A stretch of 64,000 nt of DNA, taken from Pseudophaeobacter sp. Its GTDB lineage: Bacteria; Pseudomonadota; Alphaproteobacteria; Rhodobacterales; Rhodobacteraceae. A program made the translations under genes and the position numbers. Position 1 is the stretch's first letter. Every line of letters begins with the position of its first letter. The stretch covers positions 83,503-147,502 of the forward strand of contig JALUXC010000025.1 in NCBI GenBank assembly GCA_027019165.1. Direction: 5' to 3'. Positions 46,102-55,983 of the stretch are shown here, one piece after another. The notes beneath the pieces were generated by a model. It did no database searches. It worked only from the letters and a program-made list of their open reading frames with translations, and had not been told where the DNA came from.

Positions 46102-46770
46102 ATGACGGATCAGAAGCGACTGAAAGACTGCCCCGAGTGGGACTACCTGTTGCGAGACTATTACGAGTTCTACCGCCGCCTGTCGGCTGGTGGCAGTGCC
46201 AAGATCCGCGCCCATCAGCGCATGGTGCGCGAAAGGATCAGCCGCGTGCTGAAATCCAATGCCGAGGTGCGCGCAGGCGCCAGTGTCGACAAACCCGTCA
46301 CGGCGCATCTGCAGCGCGCGTTGGACAATGGGCGGCAGGAGCGGCACGGAGCTTTTATCCGCGCGATCGAGGCCGTGCGCCACCATCTGGTCTGGCAATA
46401 CGGCTATGAAAAGGTGCCGCGCGGGCTGGAGCGCAAATACGCCTATGCCGAACTTGCTGGTCCCACCGGCCCGGTGATGACCGATGAGGTCATTCTGGGG
46501 CTGGTCCTCTTTGCACCGGGTTGCACCTATCCGGCGCATGCCCATGACGGGATCTCGGAAAGTTATATCTGCCTCTCTGGAGCCGTGTCAGAGAATGATC
46601 AGGGCGTTTATGCGCCGGGGTCCTTGATCTTCAACCCGCCGGGGCAGCTCCACCGCATCACCGTGGCCGAGCACAACCCCTCGCTTTTGTGTTATGCATG
46701 GGTTGGCGATCAGGAGAAGCTGGCAAACCAGAAAATGGTGTTTACCCGCGCTCCAAAACAGGATCGTTGA
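46102..46770 (+). CDS. dddL: dimethylsulfoniopropionate (DMSP) lyase DddL
   Basis: 222 aa. A helical N-terminal half (KDCPEWDYLLRDYYEFYRRL, VWQYGYEKVPRGL, YAYAELAGPTGPV) and a C-terminal cupin with metal ligands H146, H148, E153 and H184 (PAHAHDGISESYICLSG; GQLHRI). The N-terminal pattern and length match DddL of Sulfitobacter and Rhodobacter as I recall them, not DddQ/W/P. Cleaves DMSP to dimethyl sulfide and acrylate. Start at MTDQKRL (46102) behind AAAGGCCCGG. No acrylate-use gene is adjacent. Converges on the hydrolase gene. Confidence 0.82.
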   Translation: MTDQKRLKDCPEWDYLLRDYYEFYRRLSAGGSAKIRAHQRMVRERISRVLKSNAEVRAGASVDKPVTAHLQRALDNGRQERHGAFIRAIEAVRHHLVWQYGYEKVPRGLERKYAYAELAGPTGPVMTDEVILGLVLFAPGCTYPAHAHDGISESYICLSGAVSENDQGVYAPGSLIFNPPGQLHRITVAEHNPSLLCYAWVGDQEKLANQKMVFTRAPKQDR

Positions 46771-48417
46771 TCAAATCGGCGCGCCGGAAAAATCGGCAAA
46801 CATCTCTTTCAGGCGCGCGGTGTCATCCTTTGTCCAGTTCTTTGGCTCTGTCACTGCGATCCACCCGTCGATGTATTCGGCGGGGGTAAAGTTGTGTCCG
46901 TAGCCCTGTGACACAGAGGTGGCCATGGGGATATCAAAACCGACCTGAAGAAAGCTCACCACCGGGAACCAGCGAAAATAGGGCGACACGTCGCGTCCCC
47001 GATTTGGGCCCAGCCAGTCCGGGCGGGTGAAAGCGAGGTTTGCCGAGAAAAAGCTCATCGGATCACTGGCGTGCTGAAGATAGACAACGCGCAAGGGTCC
47101 CCAGTCAGCAAAGCTGGCGTCGGCAAACCCGTCCTGCGTCATGAACCGCACCATGGAGCCATCGCGGTAGAGGGGTCGCCATTCGGGTGACCCTGCCTCT
47201 CGGTTGCGGGTCAGCCTTGGCCAGCCCGAGCTGGCAAAGGGTGGTCCGGCCCAAAAGGCGCCATCAATGGGGTCGGCCAGAAGCTCTACCAGATCGCTTG
47301 AGGCTTCAGATCCAAGCGCGCCAAGGCTGAGGCCGAAAAGGTAAAGCCGTGGTCTTTGGTCTTTGGGCAGGGTCTTCCAATGGGAGAAAACCTCCCGAAA
47401 CAGTGCGCGAGAGGCGCGCGCCGAACGGCCGGGATCCACGATCAGTGTCAGCCAGCTTGGCAGGTAGGAGTATTGCATGGACACGATCGCCAGATCTCCG
47501 CCATGCAGATAGGGCAGGGGCTGCATGGCTCCGGGATCAAGCCAGCCGGTGCCGGTCGGGCTGGCCACCACCAGAACAGACCGCTCGAACCCACCCTGTC
47601 GCTTCAGTTCGGCAACTGTAGCGGCGGCCCGCTCTTGCAGGTCCTCGGTGGTATTGAGGCCGGAATAGACGCGTATGGGCTGCCGGGCGGCGCGCCCCGT
47701 AAAGCCTTCGATATCGGCCCGGCTCGGTCCGGCTGTCAGGAACCGCTTTCCGTTGCGCCCAACATCGGCCCAGCGAAGCACTGCGTCCGTATCAGAGAAC
47801 TCTGGCGGGGCTTGGACCCCTGCGTCTGTCATCCGGTCCACTTCGGCAAAGGTCTGATCCAAAAAGACCAGCGTGCGGCGTAGGACCAATCCATCAAAGA
47901 GCGATCCAAGGAGAACAGCGACCAGAACGCTTCCCAGCCCAATGGAAATTCGGCGCGGCAGGATGCGGTTCACCCAGGCAGACACCACTTGCCCAAGGCG
48001 GAGGATGCCGCGGATGATGATCAACAGGATCACACCGGTCAGCAGGGCCACACCCAGAACCGTGAAGGGATAGCCGCTGTCAACGGGTGGCATCTCCATC
48101 AGGGTATGGATTGAATTTTGCCATTCGCTCATCCGGGCCAAGGTCGTGGCAGCCACACTTGCCCCCAGGCCAAGAGCTGCCACAGACACACCTCTGCGCC
48201 AGCTTCCGGTCAATACGGGAACTTCGAAGAACCGCCAGACCGACAGGGCCATTGTGCCAATGCCATAGCCAACACCAAAGGCCACCCCAGCCAGCGCGCC
48301 CTGTACCAAGGGCACCCGGGGCAGAAGCGATGGCGTGAGTGAGGCACAAAACAGCAAAAGGCCGACCAAGATGCCGGTAATCGAAAGAGTGCTCAGAAAA
48401 GAGGAAAACAGCCTCAC
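46771..48417 (-). CDS. membrane alpha/beta hydrolase (Abhydrolase_9 type)
   Basis: 548 aa. The N-terminal ~190 residues carry four to five membrane segments (ILVGLLLFCASLTPSLLPRVPLVQGALAG onward). The C-terminal domain is an alpha/beta hydrolase with nucleophile LFGLSLGALGSEA (Ser in GLSLG). Family function unknown; a role in lipid handling is often proposed. Ends 1 nt from the dddL stop on the other strand. Confidence 0.82.
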   Translation of the reverse strand: MRLFSSFLSTLSITGILVGLLLFCASLTPSLLPRVPLVQGALAGVAFGVGYGIGTMALSVWRFFEVPVLTGSWRRGVSVAALGLGASVAATTLARMSEWQNSIHTLMEMPPVDSGYPFTVLGVALLTGVILLIIIRGILRLGQVVSAWVNRILPRRISIGLGSVLVAVLLGSLFDGLVLRRTLVFLDQTFAEVDRMTDAGVQAPPEFSDTDAVLRWADVGRNGKRFLTAGPSRADIEGFTGRAARQPIRVYSGLNTTEDLQERAAATVAELKRQGGFERSVLVVASPTGTGWLDPGAMQPLPYLHGGDLAIVSMQYSYLPSWLTLIVDPGRSARASRALFREVFSHWKTLPKDQRPRLYLFGLSLGALGSEASSDLVELLADPIDGAFWAGPPFASSGWPRLTRNREAGSPEWRPLYRDGSMVRFMTQDGFADASFADWGPLRVVYLQHASDPMSFFSANLAFTRPDWLGPNRGRDVSPYFRWFPVVSFLQVGFDIPMATSVSQGYGHNFTPAEYIDGWIAVTEPKNWTKDDTARLKEMFADFSGAPI

Positions 48418-48474
48418 AGAAACCTCTCATAACACGCGGCGCTTGTGTCGCCCGTCATCGCCAGTTTTGCACGC

Positions 48475-48502
48475 AAAGAAAAAGGGCGCCAGTCTGACGC
48501 CC
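48475..48502 (-). terminator. intrinsic terminator after trxA
   Basis: Read on the minus strand: GGGGCGTC..., stem GGGCG/CGCCC (48498-48502 and 48484-48488), then TTTTTCTTT (48475-48483). It closes the tsaE-to-trxA transcript about 30 nt after the trxA stop. Confidence 0.65.
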
Positions 48503-48532
48503 CTTGACCCTGTAGATCCGCAAATAACGGGA

Positions 48533-48853
48533 TCAGATGCTTTCGTTGATCCAGCTTTGCAGGGCAGCCTTCGGAGCGGCACCCGCGCGGTTGGAAATCA
48601 CCTGACCATCCTTGAAGATGAACAGCGCCGGAATGCCGCGCACGCCCATGGCAGCGGCAGAGTTCGGGTTGCTGTCCACATCGACCTTGGCGATCTTGAC
48701 CTTGTCACCGTATTCGGCGGCTAGCTCTTCCAAAGCGGGGCCGATCTGCTTGCAGGGACCGCACCATTCGGCCCAGAAGTCCACGACTACGGGAACGGGG
48801 GAGTTCTTGACTTCGGCGTCAAAGGTTTCGTCGGTGACGGCTACGGTGGACAT
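48533..48853 (-). CDS. trxA: thioredoxin
   Basis: 106 aa. [19 protein letters not shown] with the redox pair C31/C34, cis-Pro in [12 protein letters not shown]. Reduces protein disulfides. Start at [11 protein letters not shown] (48853) with AGGAGAC upstream. Last gene of the leftward addBA run, as in other alphaproteobacteria. Confidence 0.95.
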   Translation of the reverse strand: MSTVAVTDETFDAEVKNSPVPVVVDFWAEWCGPCKQIGPALEELAAEYGDKVKIAKVDVDSNPNSAAAMGVRGIPALFIFKDGQVISNRAGAAPKAALQSWINESI

Positions 48854-48915
48854 CTGCATGTCTCCTGAGATGAGTGGCAACTGGATGCTGAACCTAGGTA
48901 GGGCTTAAGGACTCG

Positions 48916-51900
48916 TCAAGGTTTCCCGTGACGGTCAAAGGCCGCAGTCACAAGATCGTGCGGCAGAGGCATGAGGCTTGCGTTACGGGTCCACAAAATG
49001 GCTGTTTCCACCGTTTTGTTCGGGTAGATCTGAGTCAGGGCCAAGGCATAGGCGCCCATTTGCCGCAATAGCCCTTCGGGGCAGTCGGCCGGGGTTTGTG
49101 GCACAGTCGCGTTGGTCTTGAAATCCACCGCAAAAACACGATCCGACTCTACGATCAGCCGGTCAATTATCCCATGAATGCGCGTGCCGTTGATGTCCGC
49201 CGTGACAGGCACTTCGGCCAGAGTGTCGGGGGCAAAGACATGGGCAAGACTGGGGGTCTGCAGTACGGCGCTGGCTTCTGCCAGCAGGCTATCAATCTGG
49301 ACGGGATCACAAAGCAATTCTCTGGCTCGGACTGAAAGCTTTTCGTCTTCTTCGCCGTCGTCTTTTGTGTCCTTTTGGTTCTCTGCTATCTCTTCAAGTA
49401 TACTGGGCGCCATTTCATTCCAGCTTTCTGTAGGAAGGTCCGGCAGGAGTTCTAGAAGGCTGTGCAATCCGGTTCCACGTGCCATGGCAACGTCTCTGTC
49501 TAACCCGCTATCTCCGGCCAAGGCTTTAGCACCTCCGAGCTTGGAGGGGCTAAGCGCCTTTTCCGGCGCAAAATAAGGCGGGGCAGGGCGTGTGAACACC
49601 TCTGGCAGTGAAACCGTTCTGGCTTCGGGCGCATCGAGCTGAGCCAGCTCCAGCCCATCCCAATCACCATGCTGCATGCGAAGCCCCGGTCCGCCCGGCA
49701 TTTCTGTCTCCACCGCGCCGCCCGTGCGCAGGGCCCCTTCAACCATCTGGTACCAGCTGTCGCCGTCTTTCGAAAGCTCCCCGGCACCGGCGACGATCAG
49801 CCATTTCTCGGCCCGTGTTAGAGCCACATACAAAAGCCGCAGCCGTTCATTGCGCTGTTTCTCCTGCGCTGCCTCCCGGGCTGTCAACATGGCGGCTGGC
49901 ATCTGGTCTTTTGGCACCCGCCACAGGGGCGCGCCATCGGCCACCATAATCTCGGCATCCATCGGCGGCTTGCGCTTGGCCGTGTCGGGCAGGATCACGA
50001 TGGGCGCCTCAAGCCCCTTGGAGCCATGTACCGACATCACCCGGATCATGTCGCCAGCCGCGCCCATTTGGCGTTTGATCTCCAGATCGTCGGTCTGCAT
50101 CCAGACCAGAAACCCGGTAAGGCTGGGAATATCGGTGCGTTCATAGGCCAGAGCCTGCGACAAAAGCGCGTTGATTCCGTCTTCGGCCTCTGGCCCGAGA
50201 CGGCCCAGCAGGTGCTGGCGCCCCTTGTGGCGCGTCAGCACCCGCTCGATCAGATCATATGGCCGCAGAAAATCGGTCTGCCCGCGCAGATCGTCGAGGA
50301 TCTCCATGGCTTCGGGGAATTCGGCTGCGCGCTCCCGCAAAGCGGTCCATAGGTAGCTGCCCGGCTTGCGACGATGCGCGAGGCCAAACAGCATCTGTTC
50401 GGACCAGCCAAACAGCGGCGATTTCAGCGCGGCAGCCAGCGACAGGCTGTCTTCGGGAGTGGCGAGAAAAGACAGGAGCGCGGCGATGTCCTTGACCGCC
50501 AGTTCCGCGCCGACTTTCAGCCGGTCGGCCCCGGCGATGGGCAGGCGTGCGGCCTTGCAGGCGCGTATGATCTCGGAGAACAGCTCGGACCGGCGCTGCA
50601 CCAGGATCAGGAAGTCGCCAGCATGCACCGGGCGGCGCTGAAAGGTGCCGCGCGTGCGGCCGTCTTCTGGGATGGTCACGCCGGTATCGATCATCCGCTT
50701 GATCTCACGTGCGATGCGTTCGGCCAGGATCACCGTGTGATGGCGCGCGCCGGGCCGGTCCACGGGATCGGTCCAGTCGCGGTCCTCATCCTCATCAACC
50801 TTTTCCACAGCGGGCCACAGATCCACACGCCCCGGCAGGTCGGATTTGAAGGCGCGGTGCAGTGAGTCTTTGTGAAAGCCCGCGCGGGGAAAGTCCTGAA
50901 ACACCAGATCGACCAATTTCAGGATCGCCGCCGAGGAGCGGAAGGAGAACTCAAGCGCGGCGTTCTGCAGGCCCGCGCCGGTTTCGGCTAGCCGTTGCCC
51001 AAATTCCTGCTGCATGCGGTCAAAGGCGTCGGGATCGGCGCCCTGGAAGGAATAGATCGACTGTTTCTTGTCACCGACCACAAAGATCGTGCGCTCCACC
51101 TCGGACCGCGCCCCGGCGCCAGATGTGAACTCTTGGGCGAGTTTCTCGATAACGTCCCATTGCACCGGGCTGGTGTCCTGCGCCTCGTCCACCAGAATGT
51201 GATCGATCCCGCCATCAAGGCGGTACAGAACCCATGCCGCCACCGCCGGATCATTGAGCAGGTTCCGCGCCTTCAGGATCAGGTCGTCAAAGTCGAGCCA
51301 GCCGCGAAGCTGCTTGCGCCGCTCGTACTCTGGCAGAAACACCGCAGCAAAGGCATGGAGGTCTTCGGATTTATCCGCCGCCATCAGGGCAAGCCGTTTT
51401 GCGCGGGCATCCTCCACCCGAAGCATAAAAGGCTCAAGCTGATCCATCAGATCACCATGCGCCTCGCGCAGCTTCTTGGTTGGGAAGCTGCCAATCTTGG
51501 CTGCAAAAGGCTCTTTGGCGCTGGCGCCTGTTAGGAAAACAGACTCTAACGAGGGCAAATCCTCGATAGAGGGCGTGTCGATCCCTGCCAGTTTGGCGGC
51601 AGCTTTCTGGTCGTTCGTGCCGCCTGTTGCCAGCATATCGCGGGTGCGGGCCAGCAATTTGGCCTCGCCGCCAAGGAACACCATACCTTCCAGCGCGGCG
51701 GCATCAAATCCTTCGGGCAGATCGAACAGGTTCAAAAGCCTCGCACGATCCAGCGGTGCTGAGAACTCAGCCCGACGCTGGCAGATGGCGGCGGTCAGAT
51801 CGTCGAAATCACTGCCTGCAACGTGGCGCGCAAGGGCGTCCACAAGATGCGCCTCTGGCCCCTTGGCGATGTCCTCGATGATCTCAGCACGCAGAAGCGT

Positions 51901-52362
51901 CGCGGCGCGATCTTCCATCTCGGCAAACTGGGGGCTGACGCCGGCCTCAAGCGGGAAACGTCGCAACAGGGAGGAGCAGAAGGAATGGATCGTCTGAATC
52001 TTGAGGCCGCCCGGCGTTTCAATCGCGCGGGCAAAGAGCGTGCGCGCCTGTGCCAGTCCCTCGTTATGGGCCACATCGCTGGCGCCAAGATCGTTTAGCG
52101 CATTGGCAAGCTGCGCATCGCTCAGCATCGCCCATTCGCCGAGGCGCTGGAACAGGCGGTTCTGCATTTCGCTGGCGGCGGCTTTGGTATAGGTGAGGCA
52201 CAGGATGTGTTGCGGCTGCACCCCCCGCAGCAGCAGTCGCGCCACCCGGTCGGTCAGCACCTTGGTCTTGCCCGATCCCGCATTGGCCGCCAGCCAGGTC
52301 GAAGCATCGGGCCGCGCGGCGCGGAACTGCGCATCAGAGGCGGCATCGCGGAGTGCGTTCAT
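48916..52362 (-). CDS. addA: AddA, helicase-nuclease subunit of the AddAB recombination complex
   Basis: 1148 aa. UvrD-type helicase: Walker A WLAANAGSGKTKVLTDR, LCLTYTKAAASEMQNRL, HILVDEAQDTSPVQW (motif II), FVVGDKKQSIYSFQGA and RVMSVHGSKGLEAPIV (motif V). The C-terminal nuclease has VFAVDFKTNA. Processes double-strand breaks for RecA. Start 52362 lies inside the end of addB (4-nt overlap). Confidence 0.94.
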   Translation of the reverse strand: MNALRDAASDAQFRAARPDASTWLAANAGSGKTKVLTDRVARLLLRGVQPQHILCLTYTKAAASEMQNRLFQRLGEWAMLSDAQLANALNDLGASDVAHNEGLAQARTLFARAIETPGGLKIQTIHSFCSSLLRRFPLEAGVSPQFAEMEDRAATLLRAEIIEDIAKGPEAHLVDALARHVAGSDFDDLTAAICQRRAEFSAPLDRARLLNLFDLPEGFDAAALEGMVFLGGEAKLLARTRDMLATGGTNDQKAAAKLAGIDTPSIEDLPSLESVFLTGASAKEPFAAKIGSFPTKKLREAHGDLMDQLEPFMLRVEDARAKRLALMAADKSEDLHAFAAVFLPEYERRKQLRGWLDFDDLILKARNLLNDPAVAAWVLYRLDGGIDHILVDEAQDTSPVQWDVIEKLAQEFTSGAGARSEVERTIFVVGDKKQSIYSFQGADPDAFDRMQQEFGQRLAETGAGLQNAALEFSFRSSAAILKLVDLVFQDFPRAGFHKDSLHRAFKSDLPGRVDLWPAVEKVDEDEDRDWTDPVDRPGARHHTVILAERIAREIKRMIDTGVTIPEDGRTRGTFQRRPVHAGDFLILVQRRSELFSEIIRACKAARLPIAGADRLKVGAELAVKDIAALLSFLATPEDSLSLAAALKSPLFGWSEQMLFGLAHRRKPGSYLWTALRERAAEFPEAMEILDDLRGQTDFLRPYDLIERVLTRHKGRQHLLGRLGPEAEDGINALLSQALAYERTDIPSLTGFLVWMQTDDLEIKRQMGAAGDMIRVMSVHGSKGLEAPIVILPDTAKRKPPMDAEIMVADGAPLWRVPKDQMPAAMLTAREAAQEKQRNERLRLLYVALTRAEKWLIVAGAGELSKDGDSWYQMVEGALRTGGAVETEMPGGPGLRMQHGDWDGLELAQLDAPEARTVSLPEVFTRPAPPYFAPEKALSPSKLGGAKALAGDSGLDRDVAMARGTGLHSLLELLPDLPTESWNEMAPSILEEIAENQKDTKDDGEEDEKLSVRARELLCDPVQIDSLLAEASAVLQTPSLAHVFAPDTLAEVPVTADINGTRIHGIIDRLIVESDRVFAVDFKTNATVPQTPADCPEGLLRQMGAYALALTQIYPNKTVETAILWTRNASLMPLPHDLVTAAFDRHGKP

Positions 52363-55295
52363 GTCAGATCCTCCGGCTTGGGCGCATCGCTGCGGTCCCA
52401 TTCGCCGTAGCGGGCAAGGTGGTCGTAATCGCCTGCAAAATCGTCCCGGTGTACCATGCGGCGACTGCTGTAACCCTGTTCGGGGTCAAAATAGGCTTCG
52501 ATCAGTTTTGTCAGCTCCGCCCAGACCTTGGCCGGGGGCTCATCGGCGAGCGGGGCGGGCACCTCCTTGATCGGGGATTTGAGACCGATGAAAACGGCCC
52601 GCTCCACCCGCGCGGCGCCATAGTCCTCAAACGCGCCTTGTTCGGCCATGGCGGCCTCGATCAACAGCTGCTTGTCAAAGGCGCGCTGCTGTTTCTCGGT
52701 CGGGGGATCGCCGGTCTTGTAGTCGAACAGATGCAGGCCGCCGCGTTCATCCACGTCGATCCGGTCTGCCTGCCCGATGATTTCAAAATCAAGGGGATCA
52801 AGCCGGACCCCGCCTTTCTTTTCAAACCCCGATGGGCGCGCGATGGCGCGGCGGGTCTGCTCCCCGGCGACAAAGCTTTCGGCGATACGGGCGATGCGCG
52901 CCAGCCACAGGCTGCGGGCAACGGGCCAGGGAACCTTGGCTTGCAACTCGGCGCGTGTGCGCTCGATCAGGATCTCGGGTGTCAACAGGTCCGGGTTATC
53001 GCGGCTGTCGCGGATGAAGTGTTCGAAGACCTCGTGCACGACGATCCCCCGGAGCATCGCATCAGGTTCGCGCATCAAGGGATCCAGCGGCCTGAGCCGC
53101 AGCACATGTTTGGCGTAGATCGCATATGGGTCGCGGATCAGGCGGGGGATTTCCGTGACCGACAGCCTGCGCGGCCGGGCGGAGACCGGCGGGCGCGGGG
53201 CAGGGCGCTGGGCGGGATCGCTCGGCAACGGAGCCTCCAGCGCGGTGGACCAATCCAGCCAGACCTGACCACGGGTCCGCATGGCTTCCAATGCGGCGCG
53301 TCCCCCCTGTTCCGGCAAGCCACGCAGCAGGTTCATCATCCGGTTGAGCCAGCGCGACGGCACAGTGTCGGCCTCTTCCGAGCGCACGGCGCGGGTGAGC
53401 CAGACCTCGGGTGCGGCGACCGCCTGCTGGAAGTCATGCGCCGACAGTCCGATGCGCCGCTCGGGCAACAAGAGCCCAGCCTTGTGGCGCATCTGGCGAT
53501 TGAGCCAGGGATCGGGGCTTGCGGCTTCGGGCCAGCTGCCCTCGTTGAGGCCTGCAAGGATGACCAGATCGGCGCCCTGAACGCGGGCCTCAAGCGTGCC
53601 CCAGATCATGATGGAGCCATAGGGCGCATCGCGGTCGCGCACTTCTCCTTGTGCCAGAAGTGCTCCCAGAAGGTCGGCAAAGTCGCGCGCGCTCATCTCA
53701 CCGCCGTAGTGCGCGTTCTCTTCGAGATTGGTGATGACTTCCAGAGCCTTTTGACCGGCCTTCTTGTCCCACAGGGTGCCGCTGCCCATTTTCTGACTGC
53801 CAGAGGCGATGCCTTCGGCCCGTGTTCGCAGGCGGGCAATCCAATCGGACAGATGCAAACTGCCAGCGATGGTTTGGCCGGAAAAGTTTTCACTCAGCCA
53901 GTCGGCCCAGCTGGGCATCAGATCATGTGCCGCAGCATAGGCGGCAAAGCTGTCTGCATCGGGGAAGGGCGGACCATGGCGCCGCAGGTGCAGCTCATAG
54001 TCGCGGGTGTGGCGCAGGTGTTCCCCGCGCAGGGCCTCTGGCCCGTCATGGGTCAGTGGGTGTTTGAGCAGCGTCAGCAACCTGTCCGGGGTCAGCTCGT
54101 GGCAGAACAGCTCGGCCACATGGCGCAGGAACCGGCCGGGCGGCGAGAGCTGCAGCGGCTGGCCAGCGGAATCATCGGGCAGGATGTCCCAGCGATCGAG
54201 CGCGGCGGAAACCTGCCGCGTCAGCATGCGGTCCGGGGTGATCAGCGCGGCTGTCTGCCCATCCTCGGCCGCCTGTCGCAGGCGCAGGGCGATAGTCAGC
54301 GCCTCTGCCCGCGGGTTCGGCGCTTCGATGAGCGTGACGGTTTCCGTGGCGTGGTCCAGATCGGAGAGGTTCGGCCCTTCGCTCATCCAGGCGTCGGTGA
54401 CAGGCGCGGGGCGCAGCGCGAGCGAGACCATGCGGTTGCGCGCAGGGTAGGGCGGGGCATCTGCCGTCCAGGGCTGCACATCGCGGGGGGACAGCTCCAG
54501 GTCCGTCATCAGCTTGTGGAACCGGTACTGCGGGTGATCTTCGGAAATCAGCGGATCGTCCAGACCTTCCCAGACGTGATCCGGCTGGTCGAAATCATAT
54601 CCCGGCAGCACCACCGCACCCTGAGGCAGGCGGGCAATCGCCTCCATCAGCATCAGCGTGGTGCCGCGTGATCCGGTGGAGCCTGCAAGGATAACCGGGT
54701 GCTGGGGTGGCGCAGCCTGCCAGTGGTCGATCAGCTTCAGCACCACCTGCCGCTGGCGGGCTTCCTTGTCCATGGCGTCATCGGTGCGGTCCACGAATTC
54801 ATCCGCGATGGCGATGAACTGCTGGGCGCGCGACCAGTGGTCGGATTGATCGGAAACGTCGAGATTGCGGATGATTTCGGGGCCGACGCCCTCGCTTTGC
54901 ATTTCATCAATGAGCGTCGCAAGACTGTCAGACAGATCATAGAGCGAGGCGCGGGACGCCAGATCCGGCTGCGCATCCAGCAGTTTGGCAATGAGCTGCG
55001 ACAGTTCCAGCCTGCGGCGCAGGGCGGGTAGGGCGGGGGGCAGACCGGCGAGCGCGGCGCGCTGGGCGAGATCGGTGAGCAGCATCAGCCGGGGCAAAAG
55101 TAAGGTTGGACCGACATCAAACAGGCTGCGCACCCGGCGCTGCATGCGGGCGGTGTTGACGATCACCTCGGCGCGGGCCAGCGCTTCGGGTGGCTGTCCT
55201 GCGCTGCGGGCGATCAGGCCATCCACCAGCGCGCGCGGGAAATCGACGCCGCAAGGCACGGCAAAGACGCGGGGTTTGTCTTGCGCTTCAAACAT
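52359..55295 (-). CDS. addB: AddB, nuclease subunit of the AddAB complex
   Basis: 978 aa, alphaproteobacterial double-strand break repair protein AddB type. RVFAVPCGVDFPRALVDGL at the start, an altered helicase P-loop (ILAGSTGSRGTTLML), and the C-terminal RecB-like nuclease GQADRIDVDERGGLHLFDYKTG. Partner of AddA. Start at MFEAQDKP (55295), which overlaps the end of the murU-type gene. Confidence 0.92.
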   Translation of the reverse strand: MFEAQDKPRVFAVPCGVDFPRALVDGLIARSAGQPPEALARAEVIVNTARMQRRVRSLFDVGPTLLLPRLMLLTDLAQRAALAGLPPALPALRRRLELSQLIAKLLDAQPDLASRASLYDLSDSLATLIDEMQSEGVGPEIIRNLDVSDQSDHWSRAQQFIAIADEFVDRTDDAMDKEARQRQVVLKLIDHWQAAPPQHPVILAGSTGSRGTTLMLMEAIARLPQGAVVLPGYDFDQPDHVWEGLDDPLISEDHPQYRFHKLMTDLELSPRDVQPWTADAPPYPARNRMVSLALRPAPVTDAWMSEGPNLSDLDHATETVTLIEAPNPRAEALTIALRLRQAAEDGQTAALITPDRMLTRQVSAALDRWDILPDDSAGQPLQLSPPGRFLRHVAELFCHELTPDRLLTLLKHPLTHDGPEALRGEHLRHTRDYELHLRRHGPPFPDADSFAAYAAAHDLMPSWADWLSENFSGQTIAGSLHLSDWIARLRTRAEGIASGSQKMGSGTLWDKKAGQKALEVITNLEENAHYGGEMSARDFADLLGALLAQGEVRDRDAPYGSIMIWGTLEARVQGADLVILAGLNEGSWPEAASPDPWLNRQMRHKAGLLLPERRIGLSAHDFQQAVAAPEVWLTRAVRSEEADTVPSRWLNRMMNLLRGLPEQGGRAALEAMRTRGQVWLDWSTALEAPLPSDPAQRPAPRPPVSARPRRLSVTEIPRLIRDPYAIYAKHVLRLRPLDPLMREPDAMLRGIVVHEVFEHFIRDSRDNPDLLTPEILIERTRAELQAKVPWPVARSLWLARIARIAESFVAGEQTRRAIARPSGFEKKGGVRLDPLDFEIIGQADRIDVDERGGLHLFDYKTGDPPTEKQQRAFDKQLLIEAAMAEQGAFEDYGAARVERAVFIGLKSPIKEVPAPLADEPPAKVWAELTKLIEAYFDPEQGYSSRRMVHRDDFAGDYDHLARYGEWDRSDAPKPEDLT

Positions 55296-55983
55296 CGGTG
55301 CCCGCCAGCATGTTCTCGGCAAGGGTGATGCCTTCGGGGTGGCCTACATCGCACCAGTGGCCGGGGTACTCCAGCGCCATCAGGCGCCCGGCTTCGATCA
55401 TCGGATTCCAGAGCAGGCGGGTGGAAAAGGACTGTTCTTTGATCGCAGCCAAACCGTCCGTCTTGATGATCTGAACGCCGCCCCAGACCAGATTTCCACC
55501 CCAAGAGATACGCCCAGTTTCATCGGCAGAAAAATCCCCGCCGCCCTGCCGCCCGACCGCACGCTCCAAAGGTACGCAAAGCATCAGACCATCCATCCGC
55601 AATGGATCCCATGCCTCGCGCAGCATCTCGAACGGGTTGGGTCCGGCCCAGATGGCGTCAGAATTCGAGGTGTAGACCGGACCATCGCGCAAAAGCGACA
55701 GCGCATGACGAAGCCCGCCGCCGGTGTCGAGGATATCCGGCTGTTCGTCACTGATCAGAACGCCCTGCGGTTTCAGGTGGTCCTGCAGTATCTCGGCCTT
55801 GTAGTGCGTGTTTACGACAATGCGCTCGGGGCCTACCGCGCGGGCGAGATCCAGCGTGTGATCAATCAGGGGACGACCGGAAACCGGGATCAGGGGTTTG
55901 GGCATGTCTCTGGTCAGCGCCTTCATGCGGGTGCCGAAACCGGCTGCATAGACCATGACTGAGGTTGGGAGATCGCCGCTCAT
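55288..55983 (-). CDS. murU: N-acetylmuramate-1-phosphate uridylyltransferase type (MurU)
   Basis: 231 aa. Nucleotidyltransferase signature VMVYAAGFGTRMKALTRDMPKPLIPV, substrate motif LDTGGGLRHAL and the metal Asp in VYTSNSDAIW. Next to the amgK-type kinase it fits the peptidoglycan sugar salvage pathway of Pseudomonas and Caulobacter, giving UDP-MurNAc. A bare NTP sugar transferase role cannot be excluded. 8-nt overlap with addB. Confidence 0.82.
   Translation of the reverse strand: MSGDLPTSVMVYAAGFGTRMKALTRDMPKPLIPVSGRPLIDHTLDLARAVGPERIVVNTHYKAEILQDHLKPQGVLISDEQPDILDTGGGLRHALSLLRDGPVYTSNSDAIWAGPNPFEMLREAWDPLRMDGLMLCVPLERAVGRQGGGDFSADETGRISWGGNLVWGGVQIIKTDGLAAIKEQSFSTRLLWNPMIEAGRLMALEYPGHWCDVGHPEGITLAENMLAGTDV

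Noticed and set aside
52353..54671. 772-codon open frame antisense to addB
   Set aside because: It is the GC-rich mirror of addB, has no family motifs and low-complexity composition. Similar antisense frames over maeB (14866-16389) and gguB (3633-4970) are rejected for the same reason.
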